Of a stretch of 14,731 nucleotides of DNA, positions 7,429 through 14,731 are shown one piece after another; the stretch's first letter is position 1, and every line of letters starts with the position of its first letter. Where the stretch lies: assembly GCA_030528545.1 (NCBI GenBank), contig JAUMYR010000033.1, positions 1 to 14,731 of the forward strand, given 5' to 3'. The notes beneath the pieces are model-generated. The model saw only the letters and a program-made list of their open reading frames with translations. It was not told the origin of the DNA and ran no database searches. The position numbers and the translations under genes were made by a program. Source of the stretch: Propionibacteriaceae bacterium (GTDB taxonomy: Bacteria > Actinomycetota > Actinomycetes > Propionibacteriales > Propionibacteriaceae).

Positions 7429-8865
7429 TCACTGTCCTGATGTGCTTGGCCGCGCCCGCCGCAACAGCCCGGCGATGAACCCGAAATCGTCCTTGCTCTC
7501 CCGTCCCCGCAGGGCCAGCCCGACCGCGGTACCGCAGCAGGCTAGGGCGAAACCGAGGATGCTGCTGGGCAGGAACAGTGAGGCCACGAAGATCCCGATC
7601 GCGACCAGTTCCACCCCCAGGTCCCGGCGGGCGAAGGCCACCTGTAGCTTCCGGCGCACCGGGATCTCCAAGAGATAGCACTGTATCGCCATGAGTAGCC
7701 CGATCAGTGCCATCGCCAGTTCCAGGTTACGGATCGCGAATACCACGACCGCCAGGGTCGCCGACAATAAGCATCCAGTCAGGTTGGCCAGCAGCATCTG
7801 CCGCTCCCGGCGCAGCGCATTGCAGAAGGGGATGTTGATGACGTTGGTCCGGGTCTCGAACAGGATCGCCGGGAACAGCAGGGCCAGGAACAAGACACTG
7901 TCGCGGTACTGGGGCAGCCATATCAAGATGAAGAGAGCCGCCACGTAATACATGGGCAGAATCAACAGGCCCAGCGTCAAGATCATGGAGCGCAGCCGCT
8001 GGTAGGTTCTCAGCTGTTGCTCAGCGTCCATCCGCCGAAGTTCGGGGAATAGGGTCGTCCCCACCGTGGCGATCAGCGTCGTGAGCAGGCCGAGTACCGA
8101 CAACGCCAGCGAGGTCTTGCCGAACTCCGAGATCGGCCAGCCGCGTTCGATCGAGATCCGCATGAAACCGGGGACTAGCAGGTTCGCCACTCCCGAGGCC
8201 AGCAGCGGCAGCCCGATCGCGATGCTCACCCGGGACGCAGTGAAGGCCTTCTTCCAGGCGGGCAGCACCCCGAGGGCCAGCGACCTGAACATGACGAGGG
8301 CCAGGGCGAGCGCGGCGAACCGCGCGACGACATCCACCACGAGCATCCGTTCGATGGTGAGCTGTTTGAATAGCAGCAGCGCCACCACCGTGGATATGAA
8401 CAGCAAACGGTCGGTGACCATCAGCACGGCATAGTGTTTCAGCTTGCCGACAGCCTGTAATAGGCGCATGAAGTACATGCGCAGGTTGACCGCGACCAAG
8501 CCTAGTGCGGTGGAGAACAGGACGAACCGGTGGTGCGGATCGCCGACTTGGACACCGAGGATGACCAGCGCGACGGCGCCCAGCAGCTGGAGCCCCATCA
8601 AGATCGTGAACTGTCCGCGCAGCGTCCGCTGGGGAAGATCCTCCAACTGCCGCCCGCCATATTCCAGGTAGAGCCCGTCGAGCATCCCGAGGTGGGCGAA
8701 TCCCGCATAACCCAGGTAGAAGATGTAGAGCTGCCAGTACCCGAAGTCGTCGACAGACATGACCTTCGGGATCAGCAGCAGCGTGACAATCGAGATCGCC
8801 AAGGACAGCGCGCTCGCCGATGCGACTGCGGCGAGACTGCGTCCGAATGACGAGCGTCTGCTCAC
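7429..8865 (-). CDS. Wzx-type polysaccharide flippase (PST/MOP family)
   Basis: This 478-residue protein has roughly 12-14 predicted membrane helices spread over its whole length and the appearance of MOP-superfamily lipid-linked oligosaccharide flippases. The start SSFGRSLAAVASASALSLAI, the DDFGYWQLYIFYLGY segment (38-52) and the EFGKTSLALSVLGLL segment after the mid-protein helices resemble the paired halves of Wzx, where FG-x-y motifs follow helices 1 and 7. Basic residues are concentrated in predicted cytoplasmic loops (for example LRRMDAEQQLRTYQRLR). It starts with GTG at 8865 and overlaps the TGA of the preceding glycosyltransferase gene by 4 bases. It would carry undecaprenyl-linked repeat units across the membrane for the adjacent EpsG-like polymerase. 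Substrate specificity cannot be read from sequence. Confidence 0.9.
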   Translation of the reverse strand: MSRRSSFGRSLAAVASASALSLAISIVTLLLIPKVMSVDDFGYWQLYIFYLGYAGFAHLGMLDGLYLEYGGRQLEDLPQRTLRGQFTILMGLQLLGAVALVILGVQVGDPHHRFVLFSTALGLVAVNLRMYFMRLLQAVGKLKHYAVLMVTDRLLFISTVVALLLFKQLTIERMLVVDVVARFAALALALVMFRSLALGVLPAWKKAFTASRVSIAIGLPLLASGVANLLVPGFMRISIERGWPISEFGKTSLALSVLGLLTTLIATVGTTLFPELRRMDAEQQLRTYQRLRSMILTLGLLILPMYYVAALFILIWLPQYRDSVLFLALLFPAILFETRTNVINIPFCNALRRERQMLLANLTGCLLSATLAVVVFAIRNLELAMALIGLLMAIQCYLLEIPVRRKLQVAFARRDLGVELVAIGIFVASLFLPSSILGFALACCGTAVGLALRGRESKDDFGFIAGLLRRARPSTSGQ

Positions 8866-10871
8866 GAGGTCTCCAGGGGCAGCGGGGTTCCCGAAACGAT
8901 GCGCTGAAGCCAGTTCGCCAGCCGGTACCGGTCGATCACCTCGGGATCCAGATCGAGGTAGCCGGTCGCGAAGAACTCGGCCAGGCTACGCTCATCGGTG
9001 CCCCACAGGTAGACATTCTCGGGGCGGTAGAAGTCGAACTTGGTGATGCCAGGGTCGGTCACGATCAGTTTCTTGCGGTGGAACACCGCCTCCAGCGGGC
9101 GCAGGGTCAGGCCCGATTGGCCTAGTTTCGACACCTCGACGAGGCACCGGCTGGCCCTGATCGCCGCCAGAACCTGGCCGTACCTCATCCGTTTGGACTC
9201 GAATGGCCGAGGCTGATCGCGTCGGTGACCGTCATAGACGAGGTGGAAACTGGGCTTCAAGCCGTTACGGGTGAGCTCCCTGCCGATCTGCTCGATTTCG
9301 CTGTGGCGGCTCTTGGCCAGACCGATGAAGAAGGCATCAGAGGTGGGCTCGGTGCTCGGCTCGACGAGGTCGTCGAAATAGTACTGACCGGCATAGGACA
9401 TGCCGTAGGCCTGGGCGTCTCCTGGGTCGAAAGTCCACATCTCGCAGGTGGCTGGATCGACCTGGGACGGGTCGGTCTGGGGCGTCACCGTGTTCCAGTA
9501 CCACAGCACGCAGCGGCAATTCGGGTTGATCCGCTTCACGTAGGCGGGCATCCGCATCGTCAGGGACAGGGCGTTGATGATGACGAGGTCCGCTTCCCGG
9601 ATCGCTGGGGCCGCCTTGCGATACCACCATTCGGCCACGCGCTGAGAGCGCGGCAGGGTGAGTCTGCGCACCGCCCGCAGCGGCGTGCTGACATGGGTCA
9701 GGGCGTCCTGGTAGGCGATTCCTGCACGGCGCCAGGAGCTGATGAACTCCGGCGCCTGGTAGGCGTCGATCATGAGGATGCTGCGGTCCTGGCTTGGGGC
9801 CAGGGAGCGGGCCGCGGTCAAGATCTCGTCGGCGTGGCGGCGGATGTCCCAATAGCCAGAAGGCTCGGGCTTGGGACGCGCCGCCGCCCGGAGGATACCG
9901 TCGGTGAGTTCCTGTGCGTTGCGAGGAGCGACGACCTCGACTCCGGGGGTGAGGCGTTTGAACTCCTGGGTCCCGGGAATGTCGGTGATGACCTGGCGGC
10001 AGCCAAGAGCGGCCCCCTCCATGAGGGTGACCGGTAGGCCTTCGGCGGTGCTGGGATGGACCTGCACGTCGGCCGCGACGAGATAGCGCCAGGCGTCGTC
10101 CACCTTGCCCAGCAGGTGCAGCCGCTCCGAGACGCCCAGGCTGGCTGCGAGCCCGCTCAACTCATCGTGCAGCGGCCCGGCGCCGCAGATGACGACATGG
10201 GCATGGGCTAACTCTGGCCTCGACATCGCCTCGACGAGATAGCGATGTCCCTTCGCTTCTCTCAGGTTCCCGATCGCGACCAGCAGCAGGCCCTCGCCGA
10301 TGCCGTGTTCTTCGCGGATTCGCTCGACCCAGGCCTGCCCTTCCCGCTCTCGCCAGTCCGCGAAGCGGCGGATATCAACCCCACCGTGAGAGGCTCGCTG
10401 CACGGGGAAGGACGCGGCCGTGGGGGCCTCGGCGACCTCCTGGCTGACCGGGATGTTCAGCGTGACCTGGCGCGCCAGAAGCTTGTTGGCGAGCAGATAG
10501 GGAGCACGGTGGGTGGTGCTGTGGGTGACCTCGATCACCTGGTTGGGGAGCTGACGGAGGGCCTTCAGCAACTTGACGACGAACGCAGGGGCCGGGGAAT
10601 GCACGATGATCTGGGCCTGCGGGTCGGTGTCCGCGAGGCGGCGGAGATAACGCACGAGAGCCCGGGGGCTGGCGACATCGTGCACCGCGATGCCCTGGGC
10701 ACAGATCGCGGAGGTGAAGTGAGACTCCGACGGGTAGGTGTTGACCACACGCACTTCGTCTGGTCTCAGTTCCTGGGATTCGATGCTGGCCTTCAGCCTT
10801 TCGGCGAGCAGGGTCTCGGCTCCGCCGAGCCCAAGCCCACGAATAATCTCGACATATCGCAGTGCGCTCAT
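8862..10871 (-). CDS. Two-domain glycosyltransferase (GT4 fused to a second transferase-like domain)
   Basis: This 669-residue protein is about twice the length of a single glycosyltransferase. Residues 1-350 form a GT4 enzyme: RGLGLGGAETLLAERL (11-26), IEVTHST (113-119), VAIGNLREAKGH (198-209), and STAEGLPVTLMEGAALG (274-290) with Glu277 and Glu285 as the E-x7-E pair. Residues 365-669 form a separate domain beginning ILMIDAYQAP, with LWYWNTVTP (456-464), FDPGDAQAYGM (481-491), SGLTLRPLEA (586-595), KKLIVTD (600-606) and FDFYRPENVYLWG (612-624). This resembles a poorly named polysaccharide-cluster protein family that looks GT-B-like. The ATG at 10871 is preferred because GGAG precedes it by 8 bases and the Rossmann strand starts there; an upstream GTG at 10940 would overlap the previous gene by 38 bases. 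Two transfers by one polypeptide is an inference. Confidence 0.87.
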   Translation of the reverse strand: MSALRYVEIIRGLGLGGAETLLAERLKASIESQELRPDEVRVVNTYPSESHFTSAICAQGIAVHDVASPRALVRYLRRLADTDPQAQIIVHSPAPAFVVKLLKALRQLPNQVIEVTHSTTHRAPYLLANKLLARQVTLNIPVSQEVAEAPTAASFPVQRASHGGVDIRRFADWREREGQAWVERIREEHGIGEGLLLVAIGNLREAKGHRYLVEAMSRPELAHAHVVICGAGPLHDELSGLAASLGVSERLHLLGKVDDAWRYLVAADVQVHPSTAEGLPVTLMEGAALGCRQVITDIPGTQEFKRLTPGVEVVAPRNAQELTDGILRAAARPKPEPSGYWDIRRHADEILTAARSLAPSQDRSILMIDAYQAPEFISSWRRAGIAYQDALTHVSTPLRAVRRLTLPRSQRVAEWWYRKAAPAIREADLVIINALSLTMRMPAYVKRINPNCRCVLWYWNTVTPQTDPSQVDPATCEMWTFDPGDAQAYGMSYAGQYYFDDLVEPSTEPTSDAFFIGLAKSRHSEIEQIGRELTRNGLKPSFHLVYDGHRRDQPRPFESKRMRYGQVLAAIRASRCLVEVSKLGQSGLTLRPLEAVFHRKKLIVTDPGITKFDFYRPENVYLWGTDERSLAEFFATGYLDLDPEVIDRYRLANWLQRIVSGTPLPLETS

Positions 10872-10902
10872 CAGATCCGCTCCGGGAGTGTGCTCGGCGC
10901 GC

Positions 10903-12183
10903 TCAGAGAGCGAGGTCTGCCGAACCTGCGGGGAGGGCACGTTTCACGTCGTAGACCAGCCCCTGCTCGGTGAGCAGGGAGCGCACCCACTCCGGTCCAC
11001 GCGCGATGAACTGCTCGTGCCCGACCGCGACGATGGCGGCGTCGTAGTTTCCCTCTTGGGGTTCGCCGACAAGATCCAGGTCGTAGTAGCGCTTGGCCTG
11101 GTCGGCATCGCACCAGGGGTCGTGGACATCGACTAGGACGCCGTAACTGGCGAGTTCCCTGACCACGTCGATGACCTTGGTGTTGCGCAGGTCTGGGGTG
11201 TTCTCCTTGAATGTCAGGCCGAGCACGAGAACCCGCGAGTTCAGCACAGCCATGCCGCGCCGGGTCATCTCCTTGACCAATTCGGTCGCGACATAGGCTC
11301 CCATGGAGTCGTTGAGCCGCCGCCCAGCCAGGATGAGCTCGGGATGGTAGCCGACGGCTTGAGCCTTATAGGTCAAGTAGTACGGGTCGACACCGATGCA
11401 ATGGCCGCCGACCAGGCCCGGACGGAATGGGAGGAAGTTCCATTTAGTACCGGCAGCCTCCAGCACCGCATTGGTGTCGATCCCCAGGCGGCGGAACAGC
11501 AGGGCTAGTTCGTTGACCAGGGCGATGTTGACGTCGCGCTGGGTGTTCTCGATCACCTTGGCCGCCTCGGCCACACGAATGCTGGCAGCCTTGTAGGTTC
11601 CGGCTGTGACGACCTTCCGATAAAGCGCATCCACATACTCGGCCACTTCGGGGGTCGATCCCGAGGTGACTTTCTTGATGGTGGGGAAGCGGTGGGTCTT
11701 GTCGCCAGGGTTGATCCGTTCCGGTGAGTAGCCGACGAAGAAGTCCTGGTTGAACTTCAAGCCGCTGCCCTCTTCCAGGATCGGGACGCAGTCTTCTTCG
11801 GTGGCCCCTGGATAGACCGTCGATTCGTAGATCACGACATCGCCAGGACGCAGGTAGGGAGCAATGGCGCGGGACGCCGACAGCAGCGGCCCGAGATCGG
11901 GATTGTTGTGCTCGTCGACGGGTGTCGGCGTCGTGACGACATAGACATTGCAGTCTTTGAGATCGGCCGGATCGGAGGTGAAAGAGAGGCTGCTCGAAGC
12001 CAACTCCTGGTCCTCGACTTCCAGCGTCGAATCGGTTCCCGAGGCTAGCTCAGCGATCCGCTGGGTATTGATGTCATAGCCAATCACGGGGATGACTTTG
12101 GCGAACTCGACCGCGAGCGGGAGCCCGACATAGCCGAGTCCGATGACGGCCATCGTCGTGTGGGGTGGTGCGATGAATGGCAC
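10903..12183 (-). CDS. UDP-N-acetylhexosamine 6-dehydrogenase (TviB/WbpO type)
   Basis: This 426-residue enzyme should oxidise UDP-GlcNAc or UDP-GalNAc to the uronic acid using two NAD+. All key motifs are present: GLGYVGLP Rossmann loop (15-22), TPTPVDEHNNPDL (85-97), ESTVYPGATEEDCVP (120-134), GYSPERINPGDK (151-162), Lys209 in AEAAKVIENTQRDVNIA (205-221), catalytic Cys262 in GLVGGHCIGVDPYYL (256-270), and GLTFKENTPDLRNTKV (322-337). The sequence is strikingly like Vi-antigen TviB and P. aeruginosa WbpO. The GTG at 12183 is favoured by an AAAGG ribosome-binding site 8 bases upstream; an internal ATG at 12153 has none. It lies 33 bases after the Wzz-like gene and 31 bases before the two-domain glycosyltransferase, within one operon. 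Choice of GlcNAc or GalNAc substrate is open. It may feed a GalNAcA/GlcNAcA residue or an amidinated uronic acid. Confidence 0.95.
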   Translation of the reverse strand: MPFIAPPHTTMAVIGLGYVGLPLAVEFAKVIPVIGYDINTQRIAELASGTDSTLEVEDQELASSSLSFTSDPADLKDCNVYVVTTPTPVDEHNNPDLGPLLSASRAIAPYLRPGDVVIYESTVYPGATEEDCVPILEEGSGLKFNQDFFVGYSPERINPGDKTHRFPTIKKVTSGSTPEVAEYVDALYRKVVTAGTYKAASIRVAEAAKVIENTQRDVNIALVNELALLFRRLGIDTNAVLEAAGTKWNFLPFRPGLVGGHCIGVDPYYLTYKAQAVGYHPELILAGRRLNDSMGAYVATELVKEMTRRGMAVLNSRVLVLGLTFKENTPDLRNTKVIDVVRELASYGVLVDVHDPWCDADQAKRYYDLDLVGEPQEGNYDAAIVAVGHEQFIARGPEWVRSLLTEQGLVYDVKRALPAGSADLAL

Positions 12184-12216
12184 GATAGGGGCCTTTCTGG
12201 ATCGGTATCGGGAAAC

Positions 12217-13461
12217 TCAGCGTCCGGGCCGGGTGACGAGCACGGTGCCGCTCACGTCGGCGTCGGCTGCCTTCAGCTCCTTGATGGACTTGATAAGGTC
12301 GGCCCGCCGCGTGCGGTTGGACTTCGCGACCAGCAGGGTCTGGTCGGCCAGCCGCGACAAGACGATGGCGTCGCCACCGCTCAGCACCGGGGAAGCCGCG
12401 ATGAACACGAGGTCATAGCGTTGCCGGGCCTCTTGTAGGAGGGAGCGGCACTCGGGCAGATCGAGCAAGTGGGGCGCGTCGTTGGAGCCTTCTCCGCTGG
12501 TCAGCACGTGCACGTTGCCGTGCTGGCGCACACAGGAGCCGAAAGCGGTGCCCCGCAGCGCATCGGTGAGCCCCGGTGCGGATTCGGTATTGAGTATGGA
12601 GTGCAGCGACGGATCGCTGGTATTGGCGTCAATGACGAGGACCGATTTGCCGGTATGTGCGAAGCTTTCGGCCAGGGGGAGGAGGAACTGCGGTAGTGGC
12701 ACCTCCCCATGTGGGGTGGTCGACACTGTGACCAGGTGTCTGCCGGAATCGTCGCTCAGCCGGGTCCTGAGGTAGCGGTATTGCTCGGAACCAGGCTGGT
12801 CACAGGGCGCTGGCACCTCCGCCAGCAACTCCGTGTCCTCCATCAGCTCGATATCGCGTCCTCTACGGATGCGGTTGTCTGAGAGTTCCCGGACGAATAC
12901 CGCGAGGATGGCAAAGAAGGAGCCCGCGATAAGGCCAGCGATCAGGTTCTTACCGACGGAAGGTGACATCTCGGTGAAGTCGGGTGAGGCCATTGAGAAC
13001 ACCACGGCCTGCACCGGGATCGCCGATTCTCTGCTCAACTGACTCGTAGAGGCGATGAGCTTATATGCGACCAGGTTCGCGATCTTGACGGCGTGGCTCG
13101 GGCTGTTTCCCGTCGCCTCGATCGAAACGACGAAGGTGCCCTGGGAGGTGCTCGCCTTGACCAGAGATTCGAGTTCGCTGGGCGAGGGATTACCGCCGAG
13201 CTGCTCAGATACCGGAATCAGCACCTCGGGGCTCGTCGCTAGGGCGACATAGCTGACTGCATGGGACTGCAACAGCTGAGCCAATTGAGCCGCGCCCTGG
13301 GTGTCAGCCTTAGGGGACTGCACGAACAGTTGCGCAGTGGCGGTGAAAGTCCGCGGCGAGAGCAGCGTCCACGCAGTGACACCGCCTAATACCACCGACG
13401 CGACCACGAGCAGCAGCGCGGCTCGCTTTCGCAGAATCGCGAAATAGTCACTGAGATCCAT
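12217..13461 (-). CDS. Wzz-like chain-length protein fused to a degenerate BY-kinase domain
   Basis: This 414-residue membrane protein combines a Wzz/CpsC chain-length domain with a CpsD/Wzc-like cytoplasmic ATPase domain. Helix 1 spans about residues 14-34 and helix 2 about 172-191, with a roughly 135-residue outside domain between them. The cytoplasmic part follows the BY-kinase outline: SEQYRYLRTRL (225-235), then HLVTVSTTPHGEVPLPQ (242-258) where Walker A should be, VLVIDAN (274-280) for Walker A', PGLTDAL (296-302), and YDLVFIAASPVL (349-360) for Walker B. The Walker A lysine and Ser/Thr are missing, the Walker B aspartate is Ala355, and the protein ends in VLVTRPGR with no tyrosine cluster. 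Kinase activity is therefore unlikely; chain-length control or scaffolding is probable. The ATG at 13461 has GGAG 7 bases upstream. It follows the ligase-like gene by 48 bases. Confidence 0.9.
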   Translation of the reverse strand: MDLSDYFAILRKRAALLLVVASVVLGGVTAWTLLSPRTFTATAQLFVQSPKADTQGAAQLAQLLQSHAVSYVALATSPEVLIPVSEQLGGNPSPSELESLVKASTSQGTFVVSIEATGNSPSHAVKIANLVAYKLIASTSQLSRESAIPVQAVVFSMASPDFTEMSPSVGKNLIAGLIAGSFFAILAVFVRELSDNRIRRGRDIELMEDTELLAEVPAPCDQPGSEQYRYLRTRLSDDSGRHLVTVSTTPHGEVPLPQFLLPLAESFAHTGKSVLVIDANTSDPSLHSILNTESAPGLTDALRGTAFGSCVRQHGNVHVLTSGEGSNDAPHLLDLPECRSLLQEARQRYDLVFIAASPVLSGGDAIVLSRLADQTLLVAKSNRTRRADLIKSIKELKAADADVSGTVLVTRPGR

Positions 13462-13501
13462 GTTCAGACTCCAAGCAGAGATCGGGTAGTCGCTGCCTGC
13501 G

Positions 13502-13507
13502 AGGATA
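13502..13507 (-). promoter_or_regulatory. Possible -10 box before the Wzz-like gene
   Basis: TATCCT on the minus strand fits TAnnnT. It lies just past the TGA of the ligase-like gene (13510-13512) and about 40 bases before the ATG of the Wzz-like gene. No good -35 lies 16-18 bases upstream, so an internal operon promoter is only a possibility. Confidence 0.2.
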
Positions 13508-13509
13508 TA

Positions 13510-14731
13510 TCACGAGGGTGCCGAGGCGTCCGAAGGCGTTCCTGACGAGGCCTGATGGGTCCTTCCGGGGGCGGCTGAGGTGCTGGCGAAAAGGAGATAC
13601 CACCACAGCAGGCTCGCCGGGAAATTATTGACCAGAAAGGTGTCGGTGGCGAAGGCGAACAGGCAGGCGACCAAGGCGGCGAGCATGGTGCGTCGGGCCG
13701 ACCCGGGGTCAGACTTCAGCCATGCCCAGACGAGGGTGCCCGCGATGGCGAGGATGAGACCAAGCCCCACGGCCCCCAACTCGACGGCCCCCCAGAGATA
13801 GACCGAGTGGGGCGCGGGAAGCACGGGTCCCCACGGGCTGGCCGCCATTTCGGTGTAGGAGACCGGCACCTGTCCAGACTCGGTGAAGAACCAGGGCCAC
13901 AGCGCTCCGTTGCCCAGCCCGACGAGCGGCACCCACCAGGAACTGGTCAGCGCGCTCATAGCGGTGAGCAGGTTCGTTTCACGCCAGTGATCGTTGAACA
14001 GCAGCAGCCGGTGCAGTTCGGGACGCAGCAGGAGGCTGATCCCGGCAATCAGCACGACCCCGGCGACGACAAGCAGAGTCCCGCGTCGATTCCTCCCGGA
14101 ACGCCGCAGGTCGAGGACGACCAGGCAGGCGTATATCGCCAGCGTGAGCAGACCAGAACGAGACCCGGTCTGGAGAATCATGATGACCCCGACCGCGACA
14201 CCAAGGCCCCACACCCACCGTCGCCTGTTGGCGGCACGGAGGCCAGCCAGCAGGATCGCGGTCGCGATGAGCAGGGGCACCGACATCACCGCCGCTCCGC
14301 CCAGCCCGCTGTAGAGCCGGGCCCCTGGGATCCCGTCGTCCAGCGAGCGATACTGTCCGATGGCGCCCACGATCAGGATCGCGACGGCGACCGCCGTCAT
14401 CTGGGCCGGGAGGCCGTGCCTCGCCCGCGGGGTGGCCGCGGCGCAGCAGAGGGCGCAGCCGATGGCGATGAGGCCGCTCAGCAGCGGCAGCCAGAGATAG
14501 ATCGGTGCCACCAAGACATCGGTCACCCCTTCGCTGGGCAGGCTGTAGCGGGTCTCGTGGGTGAATGAGGTCACCAGCGCCCAGCCCAGCAGTGCCGCGA
14601 AACTCAGCGAGGCCAGCAGCCAGGGCCGACGGGCCTCGGGGGCTACCTGGGGACGGGACAGCCAGACCGCGACGATGAGCAGTATCAGGGCGGGCAGGCC
14701 GGTGACGAGGAACAGCGTCAGCGGCCATCCG
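13510..14731 (-). CDS. O-antigen ligase/Wzy-like membrane protein, 5' end beyond the window
   Basis: About 406 residues of a polytopic membrane protein are visible and the gene runs off the right edge. A GTG at 14574 could give a 354-residue protein, but the same frame stays open to base 14731 and upstream it encodes clear membrane sequence, WPLTLFLVTGLPALILLIVA and then LLASLSFAALLGWALV, so the GTG is an internal valine. The family is PF04932-like (O-antigen ligase/polymerase): LQTGSRSGLLTL in mid-protein and PHSVYLWGAVELGAVGLGL near the C-terminal helices are characteristic. The tail is short, Ser/Ala/Pro-rich and cytoplasmic or outside. It is first in view of the right operon, 48 bases before the Wzz-like gene. 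In a bacterium without LPS such proteins may be polymerases or may attach glycans to wall or protein; which applies here is unknown. Confidence 0.88.
   Translation of the reverse strand, partial: GWPLTLFLVTGLPALILLIVAVWLSRPQVAPEARRPWLLASLSFAALLGWALVTSFTHETRYSLPSEGVTDVLVAPIYLWLPLLSGLIAIGCALCCAAATPRARHGLPAQMTAVAVAILIVGAIGQYRSLDDGIPGARLYSGLGGAAVMSVPLLIATAILLAGLRAANRRRWVWGLGVAVGVIMILQTGSRSGLLTLAIYACLVVLDLRRSGRNRRGTLLVVAGVVLIAGISLLLRPELHRLLLFNDHWRETNLLTAMSALTSSWWVPLVGLGNGALWPWFFTESGQVPVSYTEMAASPWGPVLPAPHSVYLWGAVELGAVGLGLILAIAGTLVWAWLKSDPGSARRTMLAALVACLFAFATDTFLVNNFPASLLWWYLLFASTSAAPGRTHQASSGTPSDASAPS

Noticed and set aside
10872..10940. Longer form of the two-domain glycosyltransferase starting with GTG at 10940
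   Set aside because: It would overlap the coding end of the dehydrogenase by 38 bases and adds 23 residues without family resemblance; the ATG at 10871 has a ribosome-binding site and begins the Rossmann strand.
1..14731. CRISPR arrays, tRNA/rRNA genes, insertion sequences or phage genes
   Set aside because: No regularly spaced repeats, RNA-gene signatures, transposase or integrase motifs were seen; essentially all DNA is accounted for by polysaccharide genes and short gaps.

Overview
This is a high-GC window carrying part of a surface polysaccharide (capsule, exopolysaccharide or cell-wall glycan) locus of the Wzx/Wzy type. The GC-rich coding, frequent GTG/TTG starts, short 4-base gene overlaps and a likely leaderless promoter suggest an Actinomycetota member. 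The family cannot be fixed from the sequence, though Propionibacteriaceae-like organisms would fit. I see no rRNA, tRNA, CRISPR array, transposase or integrase. Nearly all the DNA is coding.

Layout. On the right (6240-14731, minus strand), read from high to low coordinates, a compact operon holds: an O-antigen ligase/polymerase-like membrane protein whose 5' end lies beyond the window; a Wzz-like chain-length protein fused to a degenerate tyrosine-kinase-like domain; a TviB/WbpO-type UDP-N-acetylhexosamine 6-dehydrogenase; a two-domain glycosyltransferase; a Wzx-type flippase; and an EpsG/Wzy-type polymerase. After a 117-base gap comes rmlA (dTDP-glucose synthesis, minus strand). A second, divergent nucleotide-sugar dehydrogenase lies on the plus strand (3967-5256), tail to tail with rmlA with a 22-base overlap. 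Divergent from it, a second minus-strand group holds an N-acetyl sugar amidotransferase (WbpG/PseA/WbuX type), a GT4 glycosyltransferase coupled by a 4-base overlap, and after a 289-base gap a WbuB-like GT4 glycosyltransferase with its own candidate leaderless promoter.

How the genes work together (inference). RmlA, the two dehydrogenases and the amidotransferase make activated sugars: a dTDP-sugar such as dTDP-rhamnose, N-acetylhexosaminuronic acids, and probably an acetamidino-modified sugar. Three glycosyltransferase genes, one encoding two domains, assemble a lipid-linked repeat unit. The flippase exports it, the EpsG-like protein and/or the ligase-like protein polymerise or attach it, and the Wzz-like protein sets chain length. 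Not in the window: an initiating sugar-phosphate transferase, rmlB/C/D, the HisH/HisF-like ammonia-supply partners known for WbpG, and the enzymes between a uronic acid and an amidinated sugar. The locus therefore probably continues on one or both sides.

The most unusual points are the Wzz/kinase fusion that has lost its Walker A and Walker B residues, the fusion glycosyltransferase, the amidotransferase without visible partners, and the leaderless promoter preceded by a 12-base direct repeat.
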